DNA of 24,125 bases from contig CAZVAQ010000040.1 in NCBI GenBank assembly GCA_964625145.1, positions 1 to 24,125 of the forward strand, read 5' to 3'. A program made the translations under genes and the position numbers. The stretch is from CAYTRP01 sp964625145 (GTDB taxonomy: Bacteria > Sumerlaeota > Sumerlaeia > SLMS01 > JAHLLQ01). Position 1 is the stretch's first letter. Every line of letters begins with the position of its first letter. The notes under the pieces were generated by a model that saw only the letters and a program-made list of their open reading frames with translations, did not search any database and was not told the DNA's origin. Below are positions 10,697-19,385 of the stretch, piece after piece.

Positions 10697-11206
10697 ATGC
10701 TTCTGACACCTCGCTTGATTCTCAGGCCCTACCTGGAAAGGGACGAGGCCGACCTGGCCGCAATCCTCGGCGATCCGGAAACCATGAAGTGGTGGGACGA
10801 GCCCCTGGACCGCGACGACGTGCGCGACTGGCTTCGCCGCTCCCGCCAGGAGCAGGAACTCGGCCGCCTGGGCCGCCTGGCCGTCCGTCTGGCCACCACC
10901 GGTGAACTCATCGGCGATTGCGGCATCCTCCCCATGGAACTCGACGACCAACAGGTTTACGACATCGGCTGGATCATCCTCCCCCGCCACCAACGCCAGG
11001 GCTACGCCAAGGAAGCCGGCTGCGCCGTGCGCGACCACGCCTTCGAATACCTGCGCATCCCCGCCTTGTACGCCAAGATGCCCGTCGATCACGTCGCCTC
11101 GCGCCGCGTCGCCGAAGCCATCGGCATGCACGCGCTCCGCACCTACAAGGACCAAAAAAGCGGCGGCCGCGAGACCGTCCTCTACGTGGTTGAGAAGAAG
11201 AAATAA
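10697..11206 (+). CDS. GNAT-family N-acetyltransferase (RimJ/RimL-like)
   Basis: 169 residues. It opens with LLTPRLILRPYLERDEADL, the usual start of RimJ/RimL-type GNATs, and carries the acetyl-CoA pyrophosphate-binding stretch PRHQRQGYAKEA (about 97-108) after a strand ending in D-I-G-W-I-I. The segment V-A-S-R-R-V-A-E-A-I-G-M near 137-148 is the family's usual late helix. Proteins of this class acetylate alpha-amines, ribosomal proteins or small molecules; the substrate cannot be read from sequence. GGAGG lies 9 bases before the ATG at 10697, so upstream in-frame ATGs were not used. The following kinase-like gene is 91 bases further on in the same direction and may be co-transcribed, although a bulged 8-bp hairpin (11252-11278) lies in the gap. 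Confidence 0.88.
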   Translation: MLLTPRLILRPYLERDEADLAAILGDPETMKWWDEPLDRDDVRDWLRRSRQEQELGRLGRLAVRLATTGELIGDCGILPMELDDQQVYDIGWIILPRHQRQGYAKEAGCAVRDHAFEYLRIPALYAKMPVDHVASRRVAEAIGMHALRTYKDQKSGGRETVLYVVEKKK

Positions 11207-11297
11207 CCCTTCCCCCTGTGGAGTGAAGGCACAAGAACTCCCCGCATCTTTCGAACCCGCGACGCCACTTGCGGTTCGGAACGTCGTCGCGCACAGG

Positions 11298-12107
11298 ATG
11301 AACAGATTGCACACATCCACTGAAGAGCAGTACCGCCGACCAATCACGCAGGACCTCGTGCGAGGCGAACTGGTCCGCACGGGCGGCTCCGTCGCCCAGC
11401 TCTACCGCCGCATCGAGTCGGGCAACCTCCTCGCCCAACTGCACCAGAACTGGGAAACAGAGTTCGGCGACCTGCAGGGCCTCTTCGCCGACCTGCTCGC
11501 CAACCCCGGCCAAATCCGCCGCGGCGGCCGTGGTGAAGGCACATCCTCGCTTCGTGAAATCAACGGCCGTCCTTACTTCATCAAGATCTACACACCCCGC
11601 TCCTTCCGCCGCCGTCTGCGTGAAGTCGTCGGCCGCCACCGCGCCCTGCGCGAATGGAGCCGCACCGTCCGCGCTGTCGACGCCGGCGTCCGCACCGCCA
11701 TGTTGGTCCTCGCGATGGCCGAACGAAAAGGCCTCAATTCCCGCAACCTCATCATCACCAGCCCCGCCAACGGCGTCTCCGTCAGCCGCATCTTCGAAGG
11801 CTACGCCGAGTCCCCCATGGACCTCGACGAACTCATCCGCCTGCTCGCCGCCCAAACCGTGCGCTACCACCGCATTGGCTTCTACCACCGCCACCTGAAA
11901 GCCACCCATCTCTTCCTGAACGAAGAACGCACCATCACCTGCATCGATCTCGAAGGCAGCATCGTCCGCCGCCCCCTCCCCCACCGCCTGCGCGTCGACA
12001 ACCTGCGCCAGATGCGCCGCAGCCTCGAACGCTACGACCTCACCCGCGACCGCTTCGCCCCATACCGGCAGGCGTACGAGGAGGCGTGGGGCGCGCCCGG
12101 CAAGTGA
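11298..12107 (+). CDS. Lipopolysaccharide kinase (Kdo/WaaP)-family protein, possibly catalytically altered
   Basis: 269 residues. The family is a protein-kinase-like fold that phosphorylates heptose or Kdo in the LPS core at the cytoplasmic face of the inner membrane. Seen here: a glycine-poor N-lobe, the strand Lys in GRPYFIKIY (about 92-100), the inter-lobe AMAERKG stretch (about 139-145), and the catalytic loop followed by CIDLEGS where the metal-binding Asp is expected. The catalytic loop reads Y-H-R-H-L-K where the family normally has H-R/G-D; the codon is CAC, one base from GAC, so the catalytic Asp is replaced by His. It may be a pseudokinase or use another residue. The start at 11298 has an AGGA too close for a normal site; a GTG at 11223 is an alternative that adds 25 residues. 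Confidence 0.8.
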   Translation: MNRLHTSTEEQYRRPITQDLVRGELVRTGGSVAQLYRRIESGNLLAQLHQNWETEFGDLQGLFADLLANPGQIRRGGRGEGTSSLREINGRPYFIKIYTPRSFRRRLREVVGRHRALREWSRTVRAVDAGVRTAMLVLAMAERKGLNSRNLIITSPANGVSVSRIFEGYAESPMDLDELIRLLAAQTVRYHRIGFYHRHLKATHLFLNEERTITCIDLEGSIVRRPLPHRLRVDNLRQMRRSLERYDLTRDRFAPYRQAYEEAWGAPGK

Positions 12108-12152
12108 CCAAGAGCTCTGCGATTGACAGATCCGATTGGGTGACGCAACATT

Positions 12153-12161
12153 TGGTATAAC
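12153..12161 (+). promoter_or_regulatory. Extended -10 promoter candidate for the beta-propeller gene
   Basis: TGG-TATAAC (12153-12161) fits the TGn-TATAAT extended -10 pattern and lies 32 bases before the ATG at 12194. A perfect TTGACA at 12123-12128 is 27 bases away, too far to pair with it, so the extended -10 would have to act with a weak -35. Confidence 0.4.
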
Positions 12162-12193
12162 TTGCCAAACGATTCCAGCCGGGGACTATTGTC

Positions 12194-15100
12194 ATGCCTG
12201 ATGATCGAGCGGGAGCCCCCAGTTGGGGACAGTATTGCCTCGTGGCGTGTCTTTGCACGATGACCGTGGGAGCCTCGGCATCCGACCAGCCAACCGATCC
12301 ACTCATTCTGGGCAGCGACGTTGTCGGAACCGAGGATCTTGGCACAAGACGCATCCACCCACTGGGCGTCGTCGACGTCGGGACTGTCCCCGTGCCAAGG
12401 GCCATGGCCGCCAGTGCCGATGAGAGCACCATCTATGTGATTTCGGACAAGATCGCGGGCCAGGTCATCCTGTACGATGTGGAATCGGAGCGCCGGGCCG
12501 GGGCCATCTCCGTGTCCATGCTGCCGCTCACGTCCCTCGTGGTAGCGCCGGACGGCTCTTCCCTGTTTGTCACATCGGGAGAGGATAAGGCCCAGATAGA
12601 GTGTATCAACACGGCCACAATGGAACACACCGGCACACTGGTCCTCTCAAAGGACGTTGGGCCGATCACAACTGCCGTGGCAGCACCGGGCGCCGATGCA
12701 ATCCTTCTCGGGTCCGGCACTCCCGGCAAAGGCATTGTTGTCGTCGATGCGACATCATTCACGGAAACCGCAACGCTCCCACTGCCCGAATCCATGGGCG
12801 GCCTGCAGGCAGTGTCCACATTAGCCGATGGAAGCGCGGCCTACTTCCTCAGCGATTCCACACCGCACTATGTCATCGGCGTCGATCTCGCGACGTTGCA
12901 GACAACGACGATTCCATTGGGCGCGGAAAGCAACGGCGCCGTGTCGATCGTGGCAGGGGATGTGAATGGGAATCCGAGATTGTTTGCAGGCGTCGGTGGT
13001 TCTCCTTCGCGCGTGTCGGTGTACGACTCGACAGCCGGCTTGCTCGGCACGGTCAATGGTCCGAGCGGCATCCCGCGGCTGGGAGTTTTTGACGCGGCAA
13101 CAGATTCGGCAATTTTTCCGGTGTCGTCACGATTGTTTGAGGTACACGGAACCAGCCTTAACACTCAGACCACAATTGCGGCTCCGTTTGTTCAACTGGG
13201 TTTGGGGCTGACGCTCCCCGGGCGCGGCGAAATGTGGTTCGGTGAGACGGAAGCAACCGGGAGCGGGCGCTTGGGGCGGTTTGATGTCAGTCGGCGATCG
13301 AGGCAAGGCATGGCTCCCGGTGCCATCGCAGTCGAGTACTCCGCCGCTGAGAATGCGCTCTATGTCGCATATCCAAGAGAAGTGCAAAAAGTCGATCCGG
13401 ATACGTTGGAAGTGATGCAGACTTTTCAATTCACGCCGTCCAACTATGTCATTCGTTACATGGATTTCGACGAAAGCGGTGGTCGGCTGATAGTCGTTGG
13501 CTCTTCAATGACGACCTTGCTGGGCGTCACTTTGAAGACCATTGATGCGGCGAATATGACGGAAATCAATTCTCGGACGTCAAATGAGTTCAGATCTTTG
13601 TTTCCAGGTTTAAGAGGCTCGGTCGTTGTTGCCGATGGAACAGGCGCAGCGATTTGCGTCGTCTGGAAGGCAGACACACATCTCCTTCGCGTGAACCTCG
13701 ACACACTTGAATTTGCCGCCACCTCTCTCGCGATTCCCGGTGCGAACACAAATTCCTCCTCGCTCGGTGTTCCGGCGATCGACGTGGCCCGCAACACCGT
13801 TTACTTCGGCTTCGTTTCCCCGAATGGCGGAGACCATGCGCGGTTGATGGAGTTCGACCTCGAGACGCTTGAGGAACTGCGCTCCATCAGTGTCATGCCC
13901 CAGAATGCGACGGCGGATGGCAAGCGAATTGCCACGATCCTGCTGCCGGACGAGCAGACACTATTCTTCTCAGGCACAAACGCGGACCTTCCATTTCTTG
14001 CGCCGGATGCGGCCCTCGTCGATTTGGACACTTTTGATGTCGAACCACTTGGATATCTCAACACGGGTTGGGATTCCTTCTTGGATAAGGCAACGGGCAA
14101 TCCACTGATGGTGACCAATGTCGCGGTCGGGTCCTACAACCCCGCGGACCGGTTGTTTTCCTGGGCCACGCCCATGTCATTTGTTGGTATTCGCCCCCTC
14201 TATTTCAACAGCCTAAGCCAACGCCTCGCAATAACTGTCCCATTTGGATCATCCAGCTATCTGGAAACCATCGATGTCACTTCACGCAAGATTGCCGGTG
14301 TCGTCAACGGTCTCTCCGCCGAAGATCAAACGGCTGCTTTTGCCTATGGTGCTTCCAATCCCGGCAAGGCGCTGATTGTTGACAAGCTCGTCAACAATTC
14401 CCACCACACCAACAAGAACTTCATGATGTTCGATGACGGTGGTCGCGGTTACGTACGCTCCGTGGATGTGCCGCTACCCAGCAACGATGTTATCACCGTA
14501 ATGGCTTATGACGATGCGAACGAGGTCGCCTACGTTTCCGCCCCCGGCAACCAGGCGTTTAACGACTGGACGCAGATCGTCAAAGTCGACCTCGCCGATG
14601 CTTCCGTCACGGCGAGTCATGTCATCGGCCCGCGCACGCTCTTGGCCACGGCGCTCGCGCTCGATCCCGACAGCAATTCGCTGCTGGTGTGGGTGGCGGA
14701 TTCGCCGCCACGGCTCCTGCGATTGGATGCCGATACACTCGACGAGATTGAGTCCATCGACATGCCAGCAGGAGATGCGGGCGTACACACGGCGGCCTGG
14801 GTGCCGGGAAACAACCTTGTGCTCTTTGCAAAGCAAGGTCCCCCTGGATCGGTAATCCGTGTGCAGGTCAATCCGTTGCAGAGACTCAGTGTCCGCACGT
14901 TGACCACCAGCATTCCGATTTACCCAGGTGGATTGAGTGTGAACCCGGAAACCCTTCAGGGACTGTTGTTCGCCGACAGCAGCCGACTCTATCCGTTCGA
15001 CGCCACCAGCACGTCGCTGTTCTCGCCTGTGCCACCGATCATGTATGAAGGGCCAGGCTCTGCGTCCGGAGTTGGCGTCACGCTGCGCCCTGTCATGGGG

Positions 15101-15724
15101 ACAACGATGTGGGATGTGGCGATGCGCGGGACCCATGCCTTCCGCCTGGATGGAGACACGCGCTCCTTCATTGGAAATACGCAGCCACTCCCGGTCAATG
15201 TCGCCCTCGGCGGCCCCGCCGGATTGTTCCCGCAGCCCGGCCGCATCCAGGCCGTGAACCGCAGCCTGCAATCCTTCTCCACCAGCACGGCGGAGCAGAT
15301 CAATCTGCAGCCGGTGGCAATGCCGCATTGGGGCGTCGTGACGGACGTGCGCCTTCATTCGCACGCGGCCACTGGCAACCTGCGCGTCGCGATTTACCAG
15401 GATGGCTCGTCCGAGTCCCTCCTCTGGACCTCGCCGCTCGTTGCGAACACAGCCGCCGATGAAGAGATTGTGTTCAACATCGCCGACGGCTCGCCCGGCA
15501 ACCTGACGTTGAGTCCGGGGGACTATCACCTCGCCTGGGTCACCGACACCCACGAGCAGGTCGTGAGTCACACGCCGGGCGGAACCAGCCTTTCCGTTCC
15601 CCATCCGTTCCTCGACATGCCCGGCCGTCTGCCCGTGCAGGAACCCATCGCGACCGATGTGACATGGACCATCCGCGCCACCTACACCCCCATCCCGCAA
15701 CCTTCGCTGGCGCATGTCTACTGA
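12194..15724 (+). CDS. Large secreted beta-propeller (YVTN-like) protein with C-terminal beta-sandwich
   Basis: 1176 residues. An N-terminal hydrophobic stretch (about 14-30, A-S-A-S end) suggests export. Most of the protein is a chain of four-stranded blade-like units with patterns such as STIYVISDKIAGQVILYDVES, SSLFVTSG, NALYVAYPREVQKVD and NSLLVWVADSPPRLLRLD, typical of YVTN or SMP-30/PQQ-like propellers; the length allows two or more propellers. The last 130 residues look like a jelly-roll/beta-sandwich that may attach to a partner or surface. No enzyme motif is visible. No convincing Shine-Dalgarno lies before the ATG at 12194 (GGGGA 8 bases up). Its third-position bases are less GC-biased than in neighbouring genes. 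The function is unknown. Confidence 0.8.
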   Translation: MPDDRAGAPSWGQYCLVACLCTMTVGASASDQPTDPLILGSDVVGTEDLGTRRIHPLGVVDVGTVPVPRAMAASADESTIYVISDKIAGQVILYDVESERRAGAISVSMLPLTSLVVAPDGSSLFVTSGEDKAQIECINTATMEHTGTLVLSKDVGPITTAVAAPGADAILLGSGTPGKGIVVVDATSFTETATLPLPESMGGLQAVSTLADGSAAYFLSDSTPHYVIGVDLATLQTTTIPLGAESNGAVSIVAGDVNGNPRLFAGVGGSPSRVSVYDSTAGLLGTVNGPSGIPRLGVFDAATDSAIFPVSSRLFEVHGTSLNTQTTIAAPFVQLGLGLTLPGRGEMWFGETEATGSGRLGRFDVSRRSRQGMAPGAIAVEYSAAENALYVAYPREVQKVDPDTLEVMQTFQFTPSNYVIRYMDFDESGGRLIVVGSSMTTLLGVTLKTIDAANMTEINSRTSNEFRSLFPGLRGSVVVADGTGAAICVVWKADTHLLRVNLDTLEFAATSLAIPGANTNSSSLGVPAIDVARNTVYFGFVSPNGGDHARLMEFDLETLEELRSISVMPQNATADGKRIATILLPDEQTLFFSGTNADLPFLAPDAALVDLDTFDVEPLGYLNTGWDSFLDKATGNPLMVTNVAVGSYNPADRLFSWATPMSFVGIRPLYFNSLSQRLAITVPFGSSSYLETIDVTSRKIAGVVNGLSAEDQTAAFAYGASNPGKALIVDKLVNNSHHTNKNFMMFDDGGRGYVRSVDVPLPSNDVITVMAYDDANEVAYVSAPGNQAFNDWTQIVKVDLADASVTASHVIGPRTLLATALALDPDSNSLLVWVADSPPRLLRLDADTLDEIESIDMPAGDAGVHTAAWVPGNNLVLFAKQGPPGSVIRVQVNPLQRLSVRTLTTSIPIYPGGLSVNPETLQGLLFADSSRLYPFDATSTSLFSPVPPIMYEGPGSASGVGVTLRPVMGTTMWDVAMRGTHAFRLDGDTRSFIGNTQPLPVNVALGGPAGLFPQPGRIQAVNRSLQSFSTSTAEQINLQPVAMPHWGVVTDVRLHSHAATGNLRVAIYQDGSSESLLWTSPLVANTAADEEIVFNIADGSPGNLTLSPGDYHLAWVTDTHEQVVSHTPGGTSLSVPHPFLDMPGRLPVQEPIATDVTWTIRATYTPIPQPSLAHVY

Positions 15725-16012
15725 GGCTTCTGGTCATTGTTAGAGCATAAACAGGACGTAGTCATGCGCGAGTGGATTGTATAACGATTGCAGGACAGCG
15801 CAGCTCTGGAGTGCGGCCGCCTTGCTGCCGCTGTTTGCGTTGCAAAGCTTGCTTGCAACGCGCACGCCAGTGTTGGCCGTGCCGGGCGCCTGTCCATCGT
15901 GGCGATTGTGGGAGTGTGCGCGGCTCTTATGGCACGAGAGCCCTGCGGCGGAAGCAAGCTTCTCGCCGCAACTGCGCAAGCAAGCGTGTGCACTTCACAG
16001 CTACCCCACCAA
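15725..16012. other. 288-base hairpin-rich non-coding stretch between convergent genes
   Basis: Three stem-loops lie in series: GCGTTGCAA/TTGCAACGC, 9 bp (15837-15845 with 15853-15861); GGCTCT/AGAGCC, 6 bp (15922-15927 with 15937-15942); and TGCGGCG-GAAG/CTTC-(bulge T)-CGCCGCA, 11 bp (15944-15954 with 15959-15970). No T-run follows any of them, so they are not standard terminators, yet the place between two convergent stop codons is where transcription from both sides must end. Open frames across it (for example 15718-15993 minus) look like by-products of the sequence. The layout would fit a REP/MITE-like dispersed repeat. Confidence 0.5.
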
Positions 16013-17389
16013 CTACAACGTCTTCACCGCCTGGATCAGTTCCGCCGCGGCGGCTTGTCCATCGCCGTAGAGCATCCGCGTCTGCTCCAGGTAGAACAGC
16101 GCATTCTCGATGCCCGAGAAGCCCGCGCCCTTGCCCCGCTTGATCACAATCACGTTCCGCGCCTTGTCCGCGTTCAGGATCGGCATGCCGTAGATCGGGC
16201 TCGATGGATCCGTCCGCGCCACCGGGTTCACGACGTCGTTCGCCCCAATGATCAATGCCGCGTCGGCCGTCTCGAACTCGTTGTTGATCTCGTCGAGGTC
16301 GAAGATCATGTCGTACGGCACGCCTGCCTCCGCCAGCAGCACGTTCATGTGCCCCGGCATGCGCCCCGCCACGGGATGAATCGCAAACTTCACCTGCACG
16401 CCGCGCTCGCCAAGGAGCTGGCACAGCTCCCACACCTTGTGCTGGGCCTGCGCCACGGCCATGCCATAGCCGGGCACGACGATCACCTTCTCCGCAAACG
16501 CCAGCATCACGCCCACGTCGGAGGCCTCGATCGGTTTCAGCGTGCCGCCGTTGTCAGTGGCCGCACCGGCACCGGTGTCGCCGAAATCGCCGAACAACAC
16601 GTGCGCCACCGAGCGGTTCATCGCCTTGGCCATCAATGCCGTCAGCAGCGTACCCGCCGCGCCCACCACGACGCCCGCGATCATCAGCGCCGGATTGTCC
16701 AGCACGAGCCCCTTGAAGCCAACCGCCAAACCCGTCATCGCATTGTACAATGAGATCACCACCGGCATGTCCGCGCCGCCGATGGGCAGTGTCATCAGCA
16801 CGCCGAACAGCAGCGCCAGCGCCAGAAACGCCACCAGGCCCACATGGCTGATGCCATTGCCACCAACCGCGACCCACACGCCCAGCACGAGGATCGCCAG
16901 CAGCAACAACATGTTCAGCACATGCTGGCCGCGGAAGCGCATCGCCTTGCGAATCAGGCCCTGCAGCTTGCCATAGGCCACCAGCGAACCGGAAAACGCC
17001 ACCGCGCCGATCAACACGCCGATGATGGCGATGGCCTGGATGAAGAGAGGCAACTCCTTGTCCTGCAACAGCGCCACGACGCCAATGCCCGCCGCCGCTC
17101 CGCCGCCCATGCCATTGTAGAGCGCGATCATCTGCGGCATGTCCGTCATCGCCACGCGCTGGCCGCTCCACCATGCCAACGCGCCTCCGATGGCGATGGC
17201 CACGGCGATCAGCACCAGGTTCTCCATCCCGTGAATCTTCGGATGAAAAAACGTCACCAGTGTTGCGAGCAGCATCCCAATGCCCGCGACCACAATGCCG
17301 CGCCGAGCCGTGACGGGCGAGGACATCTGCTTCAGCCCGAGGATGAACAAGACCGCCGCCAGGAAGTAGATGGAGTTAATAAGGAGCAT
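16013..17389 (-). CDS. pntB: NAD(P) transhydrogenase subunit beta
   Basis: 458 residues, full length. About eight to nine membrane helices (residues 1-260) precede the NADPH-binding domain III, with VPGYGMAVAQAQ (about 297-308), HPVAGRMPGHMNVLLAEA (about 331-348), the segment DEINNEFETADAALIIGANDVVNP in part (about 358-382) and KRGKGAGFSGIENALF (about 417-432). The enzyme is in the inner membrane and uses the proton gradient to drive NADH plus NADP to NAD plus NADPH. Its ATG follows directly on the stop of the preceding gene (TGA-ATG), so translation is likely coupled. AAGGG lies about 9 bases before the start. Confidence 0.97.
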   Translation of the reverse strand: MLLINSIYFLAAVLFILGLKQMSSPVTARRGIVVAGIGMLLATLVTFFHPKIHGMENLVLIAVAIAIGGALAWWSGQRVAMTDMPQMIALYNGMGGGAAAGIGVVALLQDKELPLFIQAIAIIGVLIGAVAFSGSLVAYGKLQGLIRKAMRFRGQHVLNMLLLLAILVLGVWVAVGGNGISHVGLVAFLALALLFGVLMTLPIGGADMPVVISLYNAMTGLAVGFKGLVLDNPALMIAGVVVGAAGTLLTALMAKAMNRSVAHVLFGDFGDTGAGAATDNGGTLKPIEASDVGVMLAFAEKVIVVPGYGMAVAQAQHKVWELCQLLGERGVQVKFAIHPVAGRMPGHMNVLLAEAGVPYDMIFDLDEINNEFETADAALIIGANDVVNPVARTDPSSPIYGMPILNADKARNVIVIKRGKGAGFSGIENALFYLEQTRMLYGDGQAAAAELIQAVKTL

Positions 17390-17680
17390 TCATCGGCCCT
17401 TTGAGCTGCTCTTGAACATCGCCAGCATGCGCACCGTGACCACATATCCCCCCACCGCATTGCCAACACCCAGCACCACCGCGATGAAGCCGATCGCCTG
17501 CTCCAGGCGCGTCTCCGCCGTCCCCAGCGCCACCATCGCACCGATCAACACGATCCCGTGCACAAAGTTGGAACCCGACATCAACGGCGTGTGCAGGATC
17601 ACCGGCACGCGCCGGATCAGCTCGTACCCCAGAAATGCAGCGAGCATGAAGATGTACAGGATGACGAAGCCTTCGGTCAT
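17390..17680 (-). CDS. pntAB: NAD(P) transhydrogenase subunit alpha, membrane part (PntAB/PntA2)
   Basis: 96 residues with three membrane helices (about 4-22, 35-55, 60-85), including the TPLMSGSNFVHGIVLIGA stretch that marks the transmembrane domain of the alpha subunit. In species with a split alpha subunit this piece is encoded separately from the NAD-binding piece. It overlaps the preceding gene by 4 bases (ATGA) and abuts pntB with no gap, giving the order soluble alpha, membrane alpha, beta. Confidence 0.95.
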   Translation of the reverse strand: MTEGFVILYIFMLAAFLGYELIRRVPVILHTPLMSGSNFVHGIVLIGAMVALGTAETRLEQAIGFIAVVLGVGNAVGGYVVTVRMLAMFKSSSKGR

Positions 17681-18810
17681 GCGTGGACCTCCTCGACGGC
17701 CTTGGCCGTGGGGGCGTGGCGGATGGTTCCTTCATGGGTCAGCACTGCATTGGCAAAAACCTCATCCTCCCAATCAATCTCCAGCCTGCCATCCCTGATC
17801 GCCGGTTGCAGAAAATTGAACAGGTTTCGCGCGTACATCGCGCTCGCGTGTGTTGCCAACGAGGAGGGAATATTCACCGGCCCGACGATGCGCACGCCAT
17901 GATGCTCCACCGTCTCGCCGGGTTTGGTCAGCTCGCAGTTCCCCCCGCTCTCCGCCGCGATGTCGACAATCACCGACCCCGGGCGCATGCGCTCCACCGC
18001 GTCGCGCGTGATGATCTTCGGGGCGGGCCTGCCCGGCACTGCCGCCGTGGTGATCACCGCATCGACGGCCGCGATGCGCGCGTCCAGCACCTCCTTCTGC
18101 CGCGCGCGCTCCCCCGCGCTCAGCTCCCGCGCATATCCCCCCGCCGCGTCCGCCTTCACGCCCGTATCAATGAACTTGGCGCCCAGCGACTCCACCTGCT
18201 CGCGAGTCGCACTGCGCACGTCATAGGCCTCCACCACCGCCCCAAGCCGGCGAGAAGTGGCGATCGCCTGCAAACCCGCTACACCGGCCCCAATCACAAG
18301 GATTTGCGCGGGCCGGATCGTGCCCGCCGCCGTGGTCAGCATCGGCATGAACTTGTCCAACGTGTTCGCCGCGATCAGCGCCGCCTTGTAACCGGAGATG
18401 GCCCCTTGGGAGGACAACGCATCCATCGATTGGGCCCGTGAGATGCGCGGGATCAGCTCCATCGCAAAGCTGGTGAGCAAACGATCGCGCAGCGCACAAA
18501 CCAGCTCGAGCCGAACGTGCGGCTGCATGTAGCCCACAACCACCGCGCCGGGCTTCATGCGCGCCACCAACTCCGGCGGCGGCGGTTGAACGGTCAGGAC
18601 GACATCGGCCTCCGCCACGGTCGCCGCCGCATCCGCCACGATCTCACAACCGGCAAACTCCGCGTCCGGAATCTGCGCCCCACGGCCGGCCCCCGCTTCG
18701 ATTCGAATGATCGCCCCAAGCTTGATGAATCGGCCCGCCACCTCCGGAACCATGGCCAGACGGCGCTCCCCGATCAGGCGCTCTGCGGGCACCCCGATGA
18801 TCATGGCCAC
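17677..18810 (-). CDS. pntAA: NAD(P) transhydrogenase subunit alpha, NAD-binding part (PntAA)
   Basis: About 377 residues. The N-terminus MIIGVPAERLIGERRLAMVPE, in part, is the usual start of the AlaDH/PNT family, followed by ELIPRISRAQSMDALSSQG (about 140-158) and the NAD-binding Rossmann loop VIGAGVAGLQA (about 184-194). It forms the soluble domain I that binds NAD(H). A GTG at 18810 has GGGGGAG 8 bases upstream; the ATG at 18804 is an equally conserved start two codons later, and a TTG at 18876 is unlikely. The GTG overlaps by one base the stop of an open frame that I do not accept as a gene. Confidence 0.95.
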   Translation of the reverse strand: MAMIIGVPAERLIGERRLAMVPEVAGRFIKLGAIIRIEAGAGRGAQIPDAEFAGCEIVADAAATVAEADVVLTVQPPPPELVARMKPGAVVVGYMQPHVRLELVCALRDRLLTSFAMELIPRISRAQSMDALSSQGAISGYKAALIAANTLDKFMPMLTTAAGTIRPAQILVIGAGVAGLQAIATSRRLGAVVEAYDVRSATREQVESLGAKFIDTGVKADAAGGYARELSAGERARQKEVLDARIAAVDAVITTAAVPGRPAPKIITRDAVERMRPGSVIVDIAAESGGNCELTKPGETVEHHGVRIVGPVNIPSSLATHASAMYARNLFNFLQPAIRDGRLEIDWEDEVFANAVLTHEGTIRHAPTAKAVEEVHA

Positions 18811-18998
18811 TAGGACATCTCCCCCAAGGGCTGGTTTGGCGATGCGCTTTGTTGCTGCTCCCGACTGCTTGGACAACTCCGACCCATGATCTCTCTTAGA
18901 GCCACCTTGTCCACGAACACCGCCCGCCGGTCAATCCCTTCCATACAGCAAAGCACGAATTCCTCATCATCCCGCCCCCTTGGATTCAGGTGGGCGAG

Positions 18999-19030
18999 AA
19001 AAAAGACAGGCCCAAACCGGCCCCGGGTTA
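18999..19030 (-). terminator. Candidate terminator downstream of tRNA-Val
   Basis: On the minus strand a GC-rich short stem (GGCC around GGTTTG, with alternative pairings to AACC/GGTT) is followed by TGTC and six T (18999-19004). The stem is weak, so this is a tentative call for the end of the tRNA transcript. Confidence 0.35.
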
Positions 19031-19081
19031 CCGCAGGGTGGCCGCTGGCCAAGTTGCAGGCTTGTGATTGTTGGGTTTAAG

Positions 19082-19158
19082 TGGTGGGCGATACTGGGAT
19101 CGAACCAGTGACCTCAGCGATGTCAACGCTGCGCTCTAACCAGCTGAGCTAACCGCCC
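19082..19158 (-). tRNA. tRNA-Val (anticodon GAC), CCA encoded
   Basis: Full cloverleaf on the minus strand: acceptor GGGCGGT/ATCGCCC (7 bp, one G-U), D arm GCTC/GAGC, anticodon stem CAGCG/CGCTG with loop TTGACAT (anticodon GAC, reads GUC Val), variable AGGTC, T arm ACTGG/CCAGT with TTCGATC, discriminator A, and genomic CCA at 19084-19082. 74 bases plus CCA. Confidence 0.97.
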
Positions 19159-19174
19159 ACAAGCGGGGAGCAGG

Positions 19175-19205
19175 GGTATAGGCGAGACCAGGGCCGGGTT
19201 GGCAA
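19175..19205 (-). promoter_or_regulatory. Promoter candidate for tRNA-Val
   Basis: Minus-strand TTGCCA (19205-19200) and TATACC (19180-19175) are 19 bases apart and lie just upstream of the tRNA 5' end at 19158, leaving about 10 bases of leader. Spacing is slightly long. Confidence 0.35.
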
Positions 19206-19385
19206 GCCCAAATAGGCACGCTTGCCATTCCTCGCTCCTGGTTCCTCGTCCCTCGTTGGGTGGGCGATGGCTTGGCGCAGTCGGATGATTACAACTTCGG
19301 GTAAGTGCCACCCTTCCGCCTTCGTGCTTTACTCCCCGTTGCGGCGGCTCTATCGTCCTGTATCGCTCGTTTTGGGGGGGATCCC

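Noticed and set aside
12123..12161. Perfect TTGACA (12123-12128) paired with TATAAC (12156-12161) as one promoter
   Set aside because: The spacer would be 27 bases, too long; only the extended -10 was kept.
14474..15715. 413-codon minus-strand frame opposite the propeller gene
   Set aside because: Shadow of the plus-strand gene; no start signal and no recognisable domain.
15718..15993. 91-codon minus-strand frame and others between the propeller gene and pntB
   Set aside because: They cover hairpin-forming sequence, lack ribosome-binding sites and read as Ala/Arg/Ser-rich without domain features.
18810..19052. 80-codon minus-strand frame whose TAG overlaps the pntAA GTG start
   Set aside because: It needs a TTG start without a ribosome-binding site, its codon use is not gene-like for this genome and I recognise no family. 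The overlap with the GTG is suggestive of coupling but not enough.
19082..19158. tRNA-Val as an integration (att) site
   Set aside because: No integrase gene and no repeat of the tRNA 3' end seen in the window.
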